A DNA stretch of 64,000 nucleotides, taken from contig NZ_CP034179.1 of assembly GCF_003860345.1 (NCBI RefSeq), forward strand, positions 1,844,001-1,908,000, written 5' to 3'. Under the pieces are notes generated by a model, which was not told the DNA's origin, did no database searches, and saw only the letters and a list, made by a program, of their open reading frames with translations. Shown here piece by piece: positions 63,533 through 64,000 of the stretch (its first letter is position 1; each line of letters starts with the position of its first letter). This DNA is from Caenibius tardaugens NBRC 16725 (GTDB lineage Bacteria; Pseudomonadota; Alphaproteobacteria; Sphingomonadales; Sphingomonadaceae). The position numbers were made by a program, and so were the translations under genes.

Positions 63533-64000
63533 TCAATCCGGGGTCTGCTCGCGCGCCACTTCGCGCCAGCCGATATCGCGGCGGCAGAAACCGTCAGCGA
63601 AATCGAGCGCATCCACCGCAGCGTAGGCGGCGGCTTGTGCCTGCGTGACATTGTCGCCCAGCGCCGTGACATTGAGAACGCGCCCCCCGCTCGACTGCAG
63701 CGTGCCGTCCGCGCCCAGTACGGTGCCTGCGTGGAACACTTTCGCGCCCGTGGCCTCTGCCGCATCGATGCCAGCGATCCGCCCGCCCTTCTTGGGCGTG
63801 CCGGGGTATCCGTCGGCGGCCATGACCACGGTCAACGCTGTCTCGGGGGAGAAACGCGGCGCAGGCAGGGCGGCCAGCCGGTTATCGGCACAGGCCAGCA
63901 ACAATTCGCCCAGATCGCCTTCGTACCGCATCATCAGCACCTGGCATTCGGGATCGCCGAAGCGGGCGTTGTATTCGATCAGTTTCGGCCCTTCCACCGT
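63533..64000 (-). CDS. purD: Phosphoribosylamine-glycine ligase, C-terminal part (5' end outside window)
   Basis: About 156 residues are visible; the N terminus lies beyond the right edge. LIEYNARFGDPECQVLM is the ATP-grasp metal-binding signature of PurD, followed by the C-domain (TVVMAADGYPGTPKKGGRI, SSGGRVLNVTALGDNVTQA). It makes glycinamide ribonucleotide in purine synthesis. It converges with the kinase gene. Confidence 0.95.
   Translation of the reverse strand, partial: TVEGPKLIEYNARFGDPECQVLMMRYEGDLGELLLACADNRLAALPAPRFSPETALTVVMAADGYPGTPKKGGRIAGIDAAEATGAKVFHAGTVLGADGTLQSSGGRVLNVTALGDNVTQAQAAAYAAVDALDFADGFCRRDIGWREVAREQTPD

Overview
The window is an ordinary, densely coding stretch of a sphingomonad-type alphaproteobacterial chromosome. 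The evidence is GC-rich coding sequence, the alphaproteobacterial families DUF1192, DUF1491, PopZ/DUF2497 and HemJ, a HemB with an Asp-type metal site, and the gene order around hemE and ppsR. The genus cannot be fixed from sequence reading alone; something close to Novosphingobium would fit. About 76 protein genes are supported. I saw no rRNA, tRNA, CRISPR array, insertion sequence, integrase or prophage.
Bases 1-18100 hold housekeeping genes: a truncated glutathione transferase and a quinone oxidoreductase, clpA, a truncated globin, a leftward cluster ending in hemB, a LytM/M23 peptidase, an SUV3-like helicase that is split by a one-base frameshift, an S4-domain RNA-binding protein, ferredoxin fdxA, carD, Sua5, a DUF815 ATPase and a PQQ-type sugar dehydrogenase.
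Bases 18100-33500 look like the replication-origin region. A leftward block (mnmE, mnmG, rsmG, parA, parB) carries three ParB-binding parS sites. It is followed by rho, hemJ and hemE (leftward), and then ppsR, maf, aroE, coaE and dnaQ (rightward, with stop/start overlaps from ppsR through coaE). The 322-base gap between hemE and ppsR has an AT-rich tract, several DnaA-box-like 9-mers and three GANTC sites, and is the probable oriC. A short PopZ-like pole-organizing protein lies 10 kb further on, so centromere, ParAB, origin and a candidate pole anchor all sit within about 20 kb.
Bases 33500-55300 hold hpf-ptsN, a cell-wall hydrolase, xthA, erpA, tolC, fumarase, a diacylglycerol-kinase-like protein, a phosphoesterase, ctaA-cutA and rplM-rpsI, a MerC-like protein behind a Zur-like palindrome, a ThiS-ThiG fusion, an acyl-CoA synthetase, a lipoprotein-type gamma-glutamyltransferase and pyrD.
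Bases 55300-62000 hold the SUF iron-sulfur operon: Rrf2 regulator, sufB, a DUF559 protein, sufC, sufD, sufS, a SufT/DUF59 protein and an A-type carrier. The DUF559 protein has lost part of its nuclease motif and carries a disordered Arg/Gly/Asp tail, which makes it the most unusual gene here. A terminator hairpin upstream of the operon, with no gene in front of it on that strand, suggests a small RNA. The window ends with a small lipoprotein, a PfkB-family (adenosine-kinase-like) sugar kinase and the 3' part of purD.
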